Positions 43,355-52,615 of a stretch of 64,000 nucleotides of DNA are shown here, piece by piece (positions within the stretch are counted from its first letter, which is position 1; each line of letters begins with the position of its first letter). The notes under the pieces were generated by a model. That model saw nothing but the letters and a program-made list of their open reading frames with translations, searched no databases and was not told the DNA's origin. Source of the DNA: Bacteroidales bacterium (GTDB lineage Bacteria; Bacteroidota; Bacteroidia; Bacteroidales; VadinHA17). The position numbers and the translations under genes are program-made. The stretch lies in assembly GCA_016715075.1 (NCBI GenBank), contig JADKBK010000001.1, positions 248,001 to 312,000 on the forward strand, in the 5' to 3' direction.

Positions 43355-44008
43355 ATGAGCAAAGTTGACAGGGAGCCGATATTTTCGGCAAAGAACTTAA
43401 AACTTTTCACCGCACCTCTGGGAAAAGATAATCCTATTACCGTTCAGGTTCTGGGTATCTGTTCAGCACTTGCTGTAACAGTTAAACTCAAGCCGGCAAT
43501 AGTCATGGCATTGTCAGTTACAATTGTGGTGGCAGTTTCGAATGTGGTTATTGCGGCCATGAGAAAATATATTCCTGACAGGATCAGGATCATTGTACAA
43601 CTTGTTGTTATTGCAACAATGGTTATCCTGGTCGACCAGTTCCTTAAAGCATATGCTTTCGATGTGAGTAAGCAGCTTTCGGTATTTGTAGGCCTTATTA
43701 TCACAAACTGCATTCTGATGGGGCGACTGGAAGCATTTGCAATGGCAAATAAACCATGGCCTTCTTTCATCGATGGCCTTGGCAATGGTGCGGGATATGG
43801 CATAATACTCATTGTAGTTGCCTTCTTCCGGGAACTTCTTGGTTCCGGAACCCTGTTTGGCTACCCTGTAATGGAAAAACTTGGGATCTATACTATAGGT
43901 TATCAGAATAATGGCATGATGATACTCCCACCGATGGCACTCATAGGAGTAGGGCTAATCATCTGGTTTCAGAGGAGCAGGAATAAAAGTCTAATTGAAA
44001 AAAAATAG
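43355..44008 (+). CDS. nqrD: Na+-NQR subunit D
   Basis: 217 residues, six hydrophobic segments. The two conserved Cys that help bind an intramembrane iron-sulfur centre lie in LGICSALAV and ITNCILMGR. FIDGLGNGAGYGIILIVVAF and FRELLGSGTLFGYPVM are family signatures. Begins 3 bases after nqrC. Confidence 0.96.
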   Translation: MSKVDREPIFSAKNLKLFTAPLGKDNPITVQVLGICSALAVTVKLKPAIVMALSVTIVVAVSNVVIAAMRKYIPDRIRIIVQLVVIATMVILVDQFLKAYAFDVSKQLSVFVGLIITNCILMGRLEAFAMANKPWPSFIDGLGNGAGYGIILIVVAFFRELLGSGTLFGYPVMEKLGIYTIGYQNNGMMILPPMALIGVGLIIWFQRSRNKSLIEKK

Positions 44009-44019
44009 AGTTATAAACA

Positions 44020-44637
44020 ATGGAACATCTATTCAATATATTTATTAAGTCAATCTTTATTGACAATATGATCTTTGCCTTTTTTCTGGGCATGTGTTCA
44101 TTCCTTGCAGTCTCAAAGACTGTTAAAACATCTATAGGTCTGGGAGTTGCTGTTGTGTTTGTACTATTGATAACAACTCCTGTGAATTTCCTTGTGGAAC
44201 ATTATGTTCTTAAAAAAGGAGCATTGGCATGGATGGGCGAAAGTTATGCTGATATTGATCTTAGTTTCCTGACATTCATGGTATTTATTGCAGTTATTGC
44301 TGCCATTGTACAGCTTGTTGAAATGGTAATTGAAAAATTCAGTCCCTCCCTGTATAATTCTCTTGGGATATTTCTTCCTTTAATTGCTGTAAACTGCGCT
44401 ATCCTTGGGGCTGCGCTCTTTATGCAGGAGAGGGAGTATCAGACCCTGGCTGAGGCAACTGTTTTTGGTGTTGGCTCCGGTATAGGATGGATGCTTGCAA
44501 TAGTAAGCATAGCTGCTATCAGGGAGAAATTAAGGTACAGTAATGTACCAGATCCACTTAAGGGTCTGGGAATTACATTTATACTTACAGGTCTTATGGC
44601 AATAGCTTTTATGGGATTCATGGGAATTAAACTCTAA
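44020..44637 (+). CDS. nqrE: Na+-NQR subunit E
   Basis: 205 residues, six hydrophobic segments, homologous to NqrD in inverted topology. Cys residues in LGMCSFLAVS and AVNCAILGAAL are the partner iron-sulfur ligands. MEHLFNIFIKSIFIDNMIF is the typical start. Confidence 0.96.
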   Translation: MEHLFNIFIKSIFIDNMIFAFFLGMCSFLAVSKTVKTSIGLGVAVVFVLLITTPVNFLVEHYVLKKGALAWMGESYADIDLSFLTFMVFIAVIAAIVQLVEMVIEKFSPSLYNSLGIFLPLIAVNCAILGAALFMQEREYQTLAEATVFGVGSGIGWMLAIVSIAAIREKLRYSNVPDPLKGLGITFILTGLMAIAFMGFMGIKL

Positions 44638-44650
44638 TTGAAAATAAGGA

Positions 44651-45907
44651 ATGATGATTTTAGCTCTTTCTACAGGCAGTACAATTTTATATAGTATAAC
44701 AGTTTTCTTACTTGTAATAATGTTTTTGGTTGGCATACTTCTCTATGCAAGGGATAAGCTTGCACCGAAAGGAGAGGTTACCCTTAAAATAAATGAACTT
44801 GAGCTTGCAGTATCGCCAGGCTCAAACCTTCTTTCAACTCTCTCCGGAAATGGGATTTTCCTGCCCTCAGCATGCGGCGGCGGCGGAACATGCGGCATGT
44901 GCAAGTGCCAGATCACTGAAGGAGGAGGAACAATACTTCCAACCGAAACGGGTTTTTTTACAAGGAAGGAGCAACAGAATAAATGGCGTCTGGGATGCCA
45001 GGTTAAAATCAGGGAAGACCTTACAATTAAAGTACCGGAATCTGTTCTTGGTATAAAAAAATGGGAATGTGAAGTGGTCTCCAACAGGAATGTGGCAACA
45101 TTTATTAAAGAGTTTGTTGTTAAACTTCCTGATGGCGAAGCTCTTGATTTCCTGCCAGGTGGATATGTACAGATCGATGTCCCTAAATATGATACCAGCT
45201 TCAGGGATTTTCTAATCGAGGAGCAATTCAGGGGTGATTGGGATAAATACAGGATGTGGGATTTCAAAATTGCAAATAAAGAGGAGACTTTCAGGGCATA
45301 TTCCATGGCGAACTATCCGGCCGAGAAGAACCTGATAAAGCTAAATATCAGGATTGCAACCCCACCATGGGATAATATTAAAAAACAATATATGAATGTA
45401 CCTCCGGGTCTGTGTTCATCATATATCTTCTCAAGAAAACCGGGAGATAAAGTAATAATGTCAGGTCCATATGGTGATTTTCATATAAAGGATACCGCCA
45501 GTGAAATGATATATATTGGAGGCTGGGCAGGAATGGCTCCACTGAGATCTCATATTTTCCATCTCTTCAATACCCTTAAAACTGACCGCAAAGTGTCATA
45601 TTGGTATGGGGCCAGGTCTTTGAGGGAGGTATTCTATGAAGATGAATTCAGGGCAATTGAAAAGAAATTTCCGAATTTCACTTTTAACCTTGCTCTGTCA
45701 GAACCTCTGCCTGAGGATAAATGGACTGGCTATACCGGATTCATACATAAAGTACTTCTGGAAAATTATCTGTGTAAGCATGAAGCCCCGGAAGATATAG
45801 AATATTATTTCTGCGGTCCACCCCAAATGAATGCAGCGGTATTAAAAACACTCGATGTAATGGGAGTGCCTAAAGAGAACATTGCTTTTGACGATTTCGG
45901 AATCTGA
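44651..45907 (+). CDS. nqrF: Na+-NQR subunit F (NADH, FAD, 2Fe-2S)
   Basis: 418 residues. An N-terminal membrane helix precedes a plant-type [2Fe-2S] ferredoxin domain with ligands C75, C81, C84 (CGGGGTCGMC) and C116. A ferredoxin-NADP reductase-like part follows, with RAYSMANYP for FAD, MIYIGGWAGMAPLRSHIFHL, and YYFCGPPQMNAAV for NADH. It takes electrons from NADH into the complex. It ends the nqr operon proper; apbE follows after 131 bases. Confidence 0.96.
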   Translation: MMILALSTGSTILYSITVFLLVIMFLVGILLYARDKLAPKGEVTLKINELELAVSPGSNLLSTLSGNGIFLPSACGGGGTCGMCKCQITEGGGTILPTETGFFTRKEQQNKWRLGCQVKIREDLTIKVPESVLGIKKWECEVVSNRNVATFIKEFVVKLPDGEALDFLPGGYVQIDVPKYDTSFRDFLIEEQFRGDWDKYRMWDFKIANKEETFRAYSMANYPAEKNLIKLNIRIATPPWDNIKKQYMNVPPGLCSSYIFSRKPGDKVIMSGPYGDFHIKDTASEMIYIGGWAGMAPLRSHIFHLFNTLKTDRKVSYWYGARSLREVFYEDEFRAIEKKFPNFTFNLALSEPLPEDKWTGYTGFIHKVLLENYLCKHEAPEDIEYYFCGPPQMNAAVLKTLDVMGVPKENIAFDDFGI

Positions 45908-46038
45908 TGCAATTGGGTACCCACAATGAAGTGGAGTAGGCTGGTTTTGATCGGGGAATTATTCACTTACTTTTTTTCCTGATAAAATTATTAATTAACA
46001 TTGTATCTGTTTTTATCCCGACTTAATGCTCCATTGCG

Positions 46039-47058
46039 ATGAATATTAAAATTATTTCACTGCTTTTTTCTCTTTCCGCACTTTTTGCTTCCTGTAACAG
46101 CAGGAAACCGGTAATAGAGAGTTTTACTGGTTTTACCCAGGGGACAACATACAGTATTGTATATGATAACAATATAAGTATTGCCCCTCAGGATCTTAAA
46201 CTTCAGGTAGAAAAGATCCTTCATGATTTTGACATGTCGTTATCGGTCTACAATGATTCTTCAGTTATTTCAAGGATAAACAGGAATGAGGTTACAGTAC
46301 CTGACTCATTTTTTGTCGATGTATTTAATAAATCCGTGCTAATCTCAAAAATGACCGACGGTGCATTTGATATCACAGTGGGACCGCTGGTCAGAGCCTG
46401 GGGATTTGGGCCGGAGGACCACAGGAACTTTTCCGAAGAAAAGCGGGACAGCCTTCTGAAACTTGTTGGAATGGATAAGGTATCAATTATAAATGGACAC
46501 ATTGTCAAATCAGTGCCTGGCGTAATCCTTGATGTCAATGCAATTGCGCAGGGCTACTCGGTCGATGTGGTATGCAGGTATTTCAGTAGTCTGGGTCTTG
46601 CTGATTACCTTGTCGAGATAGGAGGAGAGGTGATGGCAGTAGGGACAAAGGGAGATGCTCCGTGGAGAATTGGTATCGACAAACCTGAAGATAATAATAT
46701 GGTCCCGGGGCAATCACTTCAGGCAATCATCAAAATAAGCGACAAAGCTGTTTCCACCTCCGGTAACTACCGGAAGTTTTATGTTGAAGACGGAATAAAG
46801 TATTCCCACACGATAGATCCAAAAACAGGTTATCCGGCAAAAAACAGGCTGCTTAGTGCCACTATAATTGCTGATAACTGTACGATGGCTGATGGCATAG
46901 CAACTGCATGTATGGTTATGGGCAGGGAAAAAGCTATTGAATTTGTAAAATCACACAGCGAACTGAGCGCTTACTTCGTGTTTTCTGATGACGAGGGTAA
47001 TTTTAAATCCTGGATGTCGGATGAACTTAAGAAAATGATTTCAGAAGTAAAGGAATAA
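46039..47058 (+). CDS. apbE: FAD:protein FMN transferase ApbE (lipoprotein)
   Basis: 339 residues with a lipoprotein signal (LFSLSALFASC). ApbE attaches FMN covalently to Thr in SGAT-like motifs, as found in NqrB and NqrC just upstream. Present are GFTQGTTYSIVYD, GAFDITVGPLVRAWGFG, DVNAIAQGYSVD and the KYSHTIDPKTGYPAKN block that binds metal and FAD. The position right after nqrF supports NQR as its target. Confidence 0.95.
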   Translation: MNIKIISLLFSLSALFASCNSRKPVIESFTGFTQGTTYSIVYDNNISIAPQDLKLQVEKILHDFDMSLSVYNDSSVISRINRNEVTVPDSFFVDVFNKSVLISKMTDGAFDITVGPLVRAWGFGPEDHRNFSEEKRDSLLKLVGMDKVSIINGHIVKSVPGVILDVNAIAQGYSVDVVCRYFSSLGLADYLVEIGGEVMAVGTKGDAPWRIGIDKPEDNNMVPGQSLQAIIKISDKAVSTSGNYRKFYVEDGIKYSHTIDPKTGYPAKNRLLSATIIADNCTMADGIATACMVMGREKAIEFVKSHSELSAYFVFSDDEGNFKSWMSDELKKMISEVKE

Positions 47059-47076
47059 AGTTCTATTCAGGAAATA

Positions 47077-47304
47077 TTAAAGATAATTCCCGCTGCAGGC
47101 GGAACAACCAGGGAATCCTTTGGAGGAATGACATCCTGTGTCTGTCTGCTGTGCACAGCTAAGTCCTCTTTTCCTCATTTCAGGATTCGTGCTTACATGA
47201 GTATCAGGGAATCTGCCCTGTGATTTGAGAAGCATCCTGATCCCCATTCCGGCGGCAGAAATAGCCAGGAATATTATACTTATTATCAGCAGTTTTAAAA
47301 ACAT
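47077..47304 (-). CDS. Small Cys-rich membrane protein next to nqr-apbE; possible NqrM-like maturation factor
   Basis: 75 residues: an N-terminal membrane helix (LKLLIISIIFLAISAAGMGIRM) and a tail with four Cys (GLSCAQQTDTGCHSSKGFPGCSACSG). Its size, single helix and Cys cluster resemble NqrM of gammaproteobacteria, which is needed to assemble the NqrD/E iron centre, though the primary sequence differs. It lies convergent to apbE, 18 bases away. The coding call is supported by the helix-plus-Cys pattern; the function is inference. Confidence 0.65.
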   Translation of the reverse strand: MFLKLLIISIIFLAISAAGMGIRMLLKSQGRFPDTHVSTNPEMRKRGLSCAQQTDTGCHSSKGFPGCSACSGNYL

Positions 47305-47309
47305 ATCTC

Positions 47310-47338
47310 TTTGACTCCGTTATTATTTCGTAACTTTG
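47310..47338 (+). promoter_or_regulatory. Bacteroidota-type promoter for the E1 fusion gene
   Basis: TTTG at 47310-47313, a 17-base spacer and an exact TAACTTTG at 47331-47338: the best full consensus match in the window. It implies a leader of about 130 bases before the ATG at 47478, containing a CCGGTACCGG palindrome. Confidence 0.6.
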
Positions 47339-47477
47339 CACAAATCACCGGATAAACCGGTACCGGTAAATGACAGATTGCAAAGATAGTGATCATTTAT
47401 CCTCCATTATTTAAACAACCATTACATAATTTTGTTTAAATCATTATTAGTTATAAATACCACTTATTCAAAACAAG

Positions 47478-49889
47478 ATGAAAGATACAGGTAGTCTATC
47501 TGAATTAAAGATTTCAAGGGAGGAGATCCTTGCGGATTTCAGACTGGCTAATCTGAGTAGAAATTTGAGTATCATAGGACGTCGTGAGGTACTCACAGGA
47601 AAAGCCAAGTTCGGTATTTTCGGTGACGGGAAGGAGATCATTCAGCTGGCTTTGGCAAAACAGTTTAAAAATGGGGACTGGCGATCTGGTTATTACAGGG
47701 ACCAGACGTGGATGATGGCAATGGGACTTTATACATCACTCGAATTTTTCCACCAACTCTATGGAAATACCGATCGTGAGATCAATCCGGGAAGTGCCGG
47801 ACGGGTATTCAATAACCACTTTTCTGTTCCTAATATAAATCCCGACGGCTCATGGCTTGACCTGACAAAACAGAAAAACTCATCATCAGATATTTCACCC
47901 ACTGCAGGACAGATGCCCAGGTTACTCGGTCTGGCATATGCTTCGAAACTTTTCAGGCAGAATAAAGAGCTTCATAAATATACAACATTGTCTAAGATGG
48001 GAAATGAGGTTGCATTCGGATCAATTGGCGATGCAAGCACTTCCGAGGGACATTTCTGGGAGACGATCAATGCGGCTGGTGTCCTGCAGGTTCCTATGGC
48101 CGTATCGGTTTACGATGATGGTTATGGAATCTCTGTACCAAAGAAATACCAGACAACCAAAGGAAGTATATCGGAGATATTAAAAGGATTCGAAAGTGAA
48201 AAAGGTAAACCCGGAATAAGGATTTTCAAGGGTAAAGGATGGGATTATGAAGGGTTGATAAAGCTGTATAAGGAGGGCATTGCCATCTGCCGTACAGAGC
48301 AGACTCCTGTACTGTTTCATATTGAAGAAGTTACTCAACCACAGGGACATTCCACTTCGGGATCGCACGAGAGATATAAAAACGAAGAACGGCTGAAATG
48401 GGAAGCTGACTTTGATCCTATTAAGAAAATGAGGGAATGGATCATTGAGACTTCAGTTGCCACATCCGGAGAACTTGATAAACTGGCTGCCGAAGCCGAA
48501 GAAGAAGCTAAAGCAGCAAGGAAAACGGGTTGGGAGATGTTTCAGAACCCTATAAAAACAGAGCGTGATGCCCTTGTCAAAATAATAGATGCCCGTTCCT
48601 GCAGATGCAATGAAGATCCGAAAGAAGATTCTGTTGTGAATTATACGGATGAACTTAAGAGAGTTCCTGCACCTATTCGTAAAGACAATTTCGTAACTGC
48701 CCGTAAAATATTGAGAAATATTTGTGCAGACTGCAACAAATCAGGCAGTCTTAAAGATGAGCTTCAGGGATGGCTTAGGAGAAACTATGAAGATGCCTCA
48801 GTTAGTTATGATTCATTTCTTTATAATGAAACGCCCACATCAGTTCTTAATGTAAAACCTGTAGCGCCTGTATATTCCGAATCATCTCCGGAGGTTCCCG
48901 GACGACAGATCTTAAGGGACAATTATGATAAGCTTTTCACTAAATATCCTCTTCTAGTAACATTTGGTGAGGACACCGGAGGTATAGGTGGTGTGAATCA
49001 GTCACTCGAGGGTCTGCAGAAGAAATTCGGTGAGCTGAGGATTACAGATACAGGGATAAGGGAGGCCACAATCCTTGGTCAGGGGATCGGCTTGTCACTG
49101 AGGGGAATGAGACCGATAGCCGAAATACAATATCTCGACTATCTCATGTATGCATTACAGCTGCTTAGTGATGATCTTGCCACAACGCATTACCGGACTG
49201 CCGGCAGGATGGTCGCACCGCTTATTATTAGCACAAGAGGCCATCGTCTGGAGGGTATCTGGCATTCAGGATCACCAATGAGCATGCTTATTAATTCGGT
49301 CAGGGGAGTATACGTCTGCTCTCCCAGGGATATGACCCGGGCTGCAGGATTTTATAATACCCTGCTTGAAGGCAATGACCCGGCAATAGTTATAGAACCA
49401 CTCAACGGATACAGACTGAAGGAGAGGTTACCTGACAATATTGGTGAGCTTAAGATTGAGCTGGGAATTCCTGAGATTATTTGTCAGGGAACAGACCTTA
49501 CAATTGTTACTTATGGTTCGACTGTCAGAGTTGCCCATGATGCTGTTGAACTACTTGCAAAACATAATATCTCTGTGGAATTGATCGATGTACAGACTCT
49601 GGTTCCTTTTGACAGGCATAAGATGATTGTTGAATCAATTAAAAAGACAAACAGGATATTGTTTCTTGATGAGGATGTACCTGGAGGAACAACTGCATAT
49701 ATGATGCAGGAGGTCCTTGAGAAACAGAAAGCATGGCAGTTTCTTGACAGTCCTCCGAAAACTCTTACAGGCAAGGAACACAGGCCGGCCTATACCACTG
49801 ATGGCGACTATTTCTCCAAACCGAGTTCGGAGGATATATTTGATGCTGTATATGAGATTATGAAAGAGGCTGCTCCCGGAAAGTTTTAA
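47478..49889 (+). CDS. 2-oxoacid dehydrogenase E1, alpha and beta subunits fused (branched-chain type)
   Basis: 803 residues. The first half is an E1-alpha (YYRDQTWMMAMGL, the TPP-binding GDASTSEGHFWE and VYDDGYGISVPKKYQ). The second half, from about 475, is an E1-beta (FGEDTGGIGGVNQSLEGL, TDTGIREATILGQGIGLSL, EIQYLDYLMYALQLLSDDL and the IVTYGSTVRVA end). It decarboxylates branched-chain or related 2-oxoacids and acylates lipoyl-E2. The single-chain form is common in Bacteroidota. No E2 or E3 gene is nearby. Its end overlaps the next gene's end by 4 bases (convergent). Confidence 0.9.
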   Translation: MKDTGSLSELKISREEILADFRLANLSRNLSIIGRREVLTGKAKFGIFGDGKEIIQLALAKQFKNGDWRSGYYRDQTWMMAMGLYTSLEFFHQLYGNTDREINPGSAGRVFNNHFSVPNINPDGSWLDLTKQKNSSSDISPTAGQMPRLLGLAYASKLFRQNKELHKYTTLSKMGNEVAFGSIGDASTSEGHFWETINAAGVLQVPMAVSVYDDGYGISVPKKYQTTKGSISEILKGFESEKGKPGIRIFKGKGWDYEGLIKLYKEGIAICRTEQTPVLFHIEEVTQPQGHSTSGSHERYKNEERLKWEADFDPIKKMREWIIETSVATSGELDKLAAEAEEEAKAARKTGWEMFQNPIKTERDALVKIIDARSCRCNEDPKEDSVVNYTDELKRVPAPIRKDNFVTARKILRNICADCNKSGSLKDELQGWLRRNYEDASVSYDSFLYNETPTSVLNVKPVAPVYSESSPEVPGRQILRDNYDKLFTKYPLLVTFGEDTGGIGGVNQSLEGLQKKFGELRITDTGIREATILGQGIGLSLRGMRPIAEIQYLDYLMYALQLLSDDLATTHYRTAGRMVAPLIISTRGHRLEGIWHSGSPMSMLINSVRGVYVCSPRDMTRAAGFYNTLLEGNDPAIVIEPLNGYRLKERLPDNIGELKIELGIPEIICQGTDLTIVTYGSTVRVAHDAVELLAKHNISVELIDVQTLVPFDRHKMIVESIKKTNRILFLDEDVPGGTTAYMMQEVLEKQKAWQFLDSPPKTLTGKEHRPAYTTDGDYFSKPSSEDIFDAVYEIMKEAAPGKF

Positions 49890-51289
49890 CTCTCCGTAAC
49901 CCCGATCACCCTCAGTAATTCCAACGCAGTTTCATGGGGTCCGGTAGACTCATAGCCTGGTATTCCAAGCCTTGTCCTCATCTGTCCCACAAATACATCT
50001 TTTTTGAAGAAGGCAGCAAAGAATTTTTCAGCAATCTCCTCATGGATGCACCTGTATTCAGGCGGACCGAAGATATTTGCAAAATATGAATGAACAAGGC
50101 CGGTCGTTGATGTAGTTCCCTTGCTCATCACGGCTCCTTCCCTGAATATATCAAGCGCCCATTCCACGGAACTGAACCGTTCTATGGCAGGGTGCTCGCT
50201 GTCAATCTCCTCATAATTGTTGGCATAGAGGATATAATCAATCTTATGACCCTGTATCAGAGTTTCAAATTTTGTTACGGGAAATACAATACGGGCATTC
50301 ACCTGGCTGGGATTGAAAATAATAGACCTGTCGAGATGACCAAAAGCATATCCCGGCTGAAGGTCATCAAGACGGAGAAATGCACCTATCTCAGTACCAT
50401 AGCCGATTGGGTTCCCTTCCGCATCGAGTTCTATTGAACCCATATCGTCAGCAATTATTGTCAGTTCCCGGATATGTTTCTCACCAAGAACCCTGAAGGC
50501 TTCAAGAGTCTCTGATTTTCCTGCGCCTGTATCACCCATCAGAAGAATTGTTGCCTCTTTGTTACCCTGGAGAAGGATCTTCACCATTGCACCATGGAAA
50601 GGCATATTGCCCATTTTCATTATTATGGAGTTATGAAGGGTCAGAACCATCTTTTTCAGATAGCCGAAATAGCCGAATTCTGGCCTGTTTGGAATGGCAC
50701 CCACAAAGATTCCGTTCTCCGCATCTTCATAAAATACAGTGGAATATTTTGTCAGTCCGTCAATTGCATTTCCTGGCACTCCGTAAAGAAACATGGCATC
50801 AGGTTTTCTCTCAAGATCCTTATCGTCAGCCAGCTGGAACAGGTTACACATTGAGAATCCAAGTTCAAAAAACTCAAGATGGAAATATACCATGATAAGC
50901 AGTTTTCCTACTTTGGAAGGATAACAGATCCACTCATCTGTATTCAGATCAACAAGGTCAATGGGATTCTTTTCGATCCTTTTAAACTGGCCGGTTCGCT
51001 TGTTCATCGGCTGCTGAATAACAAGCGGCGGATAGATTAGCATCTGCCTTATAACAGGAATGCTTTTAAGTTTATTATATTTTTCTCCCTTGTAAGCAAT
51101 CTCTTTTGGCAGTGAGATAACAGCTATCTCGCCACCCGCAGGTACCTGCCGGTAAACATTGGGATGACTTCCGGTTATATTCTCCTGAATATGTCTGTAG
51201 ACAGTCCTGACCAGATGGGTCAGCTGTTCAATAGTCTCGTTGAAAGTCCGGTATGGTCTTTTATCAAGACGATCTCCTTCAGGAATCAT
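49886..51289 (-). CDS. PEPCK/HPr-kinase-like P-loop protein, function unknown
   Basis: 467 residues, soluble. A P-loop GDTGAGKSETLEAF near residue 260 has the form seen in HPr kinase and PEP carboxykinase rather than ordinary NTPases. It is followed by LTIIADDMGSIEL (metal-binding Asp pair) and TSTTGLVHSYFANIFGPPEY. It lacks enough of the PEPCK substrate motifs for me to call it a true PEPCK. The small gene upstream overlaps it by 11 bases, so the two are probably translated together. A protein kinase or phosphotransfer role is a guess. Confidence 0.6.
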   Translation of the reverse strand: MIPEGDRLDKRPYRTFNETIEQLTHLVRTVYRHIQENITGSHPNVYRQVPAGGEIAVISLPKEIAYKGEKYNKLKSIPVIRQMLIYPPLVIQQPMNKRTGQFKRIEKNPIDLVDLNTDEWICYPSKVGKLLIMVYFHLEFFELGFSMCNLFQLADDKDLERKPDAMFLYGVPGNAIDGLTKYSTVFYEDAENGIFVGAIPNRPEFGYFGYLKKMVLTLHNSIIMKMGNMPFHGAMVKILLQGNKEATILLMGDTGAGKSETLEAFRVLGEKHIRELTIIADDMGSIELDAEGNPIGYGTEIGAFLRLDDLQPGYAFGHLDRSIIFNPSQVNARIVFPVTKFETLIQGHKIDYILYANNYEEIDSEHPAIERFSSVEWALDIFREGAVMSKGTTSTTGLVHSYFANIFGPPEYRCIHEEIAEKFFAAFFKKDVFVGQMRTRLGIPGYESTGPHETALELLRVIGVTES

Positions 51290-51650
51290 TTATTATAAAG
51301 CGGTCAAAATGGCGCCAGTAGTCATAAAGATACTCCACAAAATTACCAAGACGGTCAAGATCTTTGAGGAAATCAGCTGATTTTTCAAAGATATGAGGAA
51401 CAACTTTACTTTCATATTTAACAAGAAGCGTAAGTGTTTTTACCAGGTCGCTTACAGTCTGTTTATCAGGTTCATTATCAACAAAAATTCCCAACAGAGG
51501 AGAGTTCTTCGACTTCAGGTTTTTGAGACAGTGATCAAGTACAGCCCTGAATTTATCACTGGCCAGCAATTCTTCCTGTGTTTCGCACATCCTTTCGCGG
51601 ATATTCAACACAGCCTTATTCCCTATTATACGTAATGTACTTTTTTGCAT
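51279..51650 (-). CDS. Small protein translated with the PEPCK-like gene, unknown function
   Basis: About 123 residues, mostly helical by composition, with no signal peptide or known domain. It opens MQKSTLRIIGNKAVLNIRER and ends in an acidic/aromatic tail (YLYDYWRHFDRFIIND). ATG 51650 was taken over a TTG further upstream. The 11-base overlap with the PEPCK-like gene points to a shared complex or regulation. Confidence 0.65.
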   Translation of the reverse strand: MQKSTLRIIGNKAVLNIRERMCETQEELLASDKFRAVLDHCLKNLKSKNSPLLGIFVDNEPDKQTVSDLVKTLTLLVKYESKVVPHIFEKSADFLKDLDRLGNFVEYLYDYWRHFDRFIINDS

Positions 51651-51757
51651 ATGTTTAATTATCAATCGGGGCAAAAATATGACAATATTTAATTGAAGTT
51701 AAGGTTTTACTTAATTATTTTTGTAGTATATTGTATTTGCAATAAATATTTCTCACT

Positions 51758-52348
51758 ATGCAGACGGAAATAGATTTGTTTGCAATAATGCCGGAGGACA
51801 AAATACCGGAAAAGGGGAAGATCCTAATTTCAGAACCTTTTCTGCCGGACACTTTTTTTAACCGGAGCATAGTATATCTTACCGATCATTCATCTCAGGG
51901 TTCAGTTGGTTTTATCCTGAATAAGAAGCTGGATATTAATATCAGTTCCTCTATTGACGGCTTTGAAGGTTGGAATGAGAATATTAATATGGGCGGACCG
52001 GTAGCTCCTGATACGCTTCATTACCTTCACAGGATGGGTGAACTGATTCCCAACAGCATTCTTATTGAGGATGGCATCTATTGGGGCGGAGATATTGATA
52101 CCATAAGGGAGCTGATCTCCGAAGGTAAAATAAACCATTCGCAGATACGCTTTTTCCTGGGTTACTCCGGCTGGTCAGCCGGTCAGCTCGAACGGGAACT
52201 AAAGGAAGATCCCTGGATCATTGCCAGGGTTAAATCCGATATCATTATGAATAACAGGGGTGATGATACCTGGAAAAGAGTCCTCAGGAGCTTTAAGAAC
52301 AAATACCGTATCTGGGCAGATTTTCCTGATTCACCTGATATGAACTAG
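51758..52348 (+). CDS. YqgE/AlgH family protein (UPF0301)
   Basis: 196 residues with the family blocks KGKILISEPFLPDTFFNRSIVYLTDH, GSVGFILNKKL, NMGGPVAPDTLHYLHR and IRFFLGYSGWSAGQLERELKEDPW. Family function is not settled; AlgH was first linked to alginate regulation. Divergent from the small gene at 51279, with a T-rich spacer carrying TGTATTTG, a weak promoter-like match. Confidence 0.92.
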   Translation: MQTEIDLFAIMPEDKIPEKGKILISEPFLPDTFFNRSIVYLTDHSSQGSVGFILNKKLDINISSSIDGFEGWNENINMGGPVAPDTLHYLHRMGELIPNSILIEDGIYWGGDIDTIRELISEGKINHSQIRFFLGYSGWSAGQLERELKEDPWIIARVKSDIIMNNRGDDTWKRVLRSFKNKYRIWADFPDSPDMN

Positions 52349-52419
52349 GTATAAATCCAAGGTGCCAACTCCTTGTATTCTGCTTTTTCTGTTAGCCATC
52401 TCCTAACCCATTCCCTCGT

Positions 52420-52556
52420 GGAAAACCTCATCTCCCGCCCCCTTCTCCCAGGGAAAACCTCATCCCCCGCCCCCTTCTCCCAGGGGAGAAGGGGAGAAAG
52501 AACAACAATGTCAGTGTCTTAGCCCCTCGCCCTTGGGAGAGGGGTTGGGGTGAGGT
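52420..52556. repeat. G+C-rich inverted-repeat element (MITE/REP-like)
   Basis: A 32-base direct repeat (GGAAAACCTCATCTCCCGCC type) occurs at 52420 and 52452. A hairpin CCCCTTCTCC/GGAGAAGGGG follows, and the right end reads CCCTTGGGAGAGGGGTTGGGGTGAGG, nearly the reverse complement of the left copies (CCTCA-CCC ends). It has no coding potential and lies between convergent genes. Confidence 0.75.
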
Positions 52557-52615
52557 GGATTAAATACGGAGCGATAATGCCTGTTTCTTTATTAAATCAG
52601 GTGAGTCCGAGCGAA

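Noticed and set aside
44743..45306. 187-codon antisense frame opposite nqrF
   Set aside because: Covers the ferredoxin domain of nqrF; product has no recognisable features.
40103..45907. RNF complex instead of NQR
   Set aside because: Presence of NqrA and the NADH-binding ferredoxin-reductase subunit NqrF, and absence of RnfB/RnfC-type cluster motifs, identify NQR.
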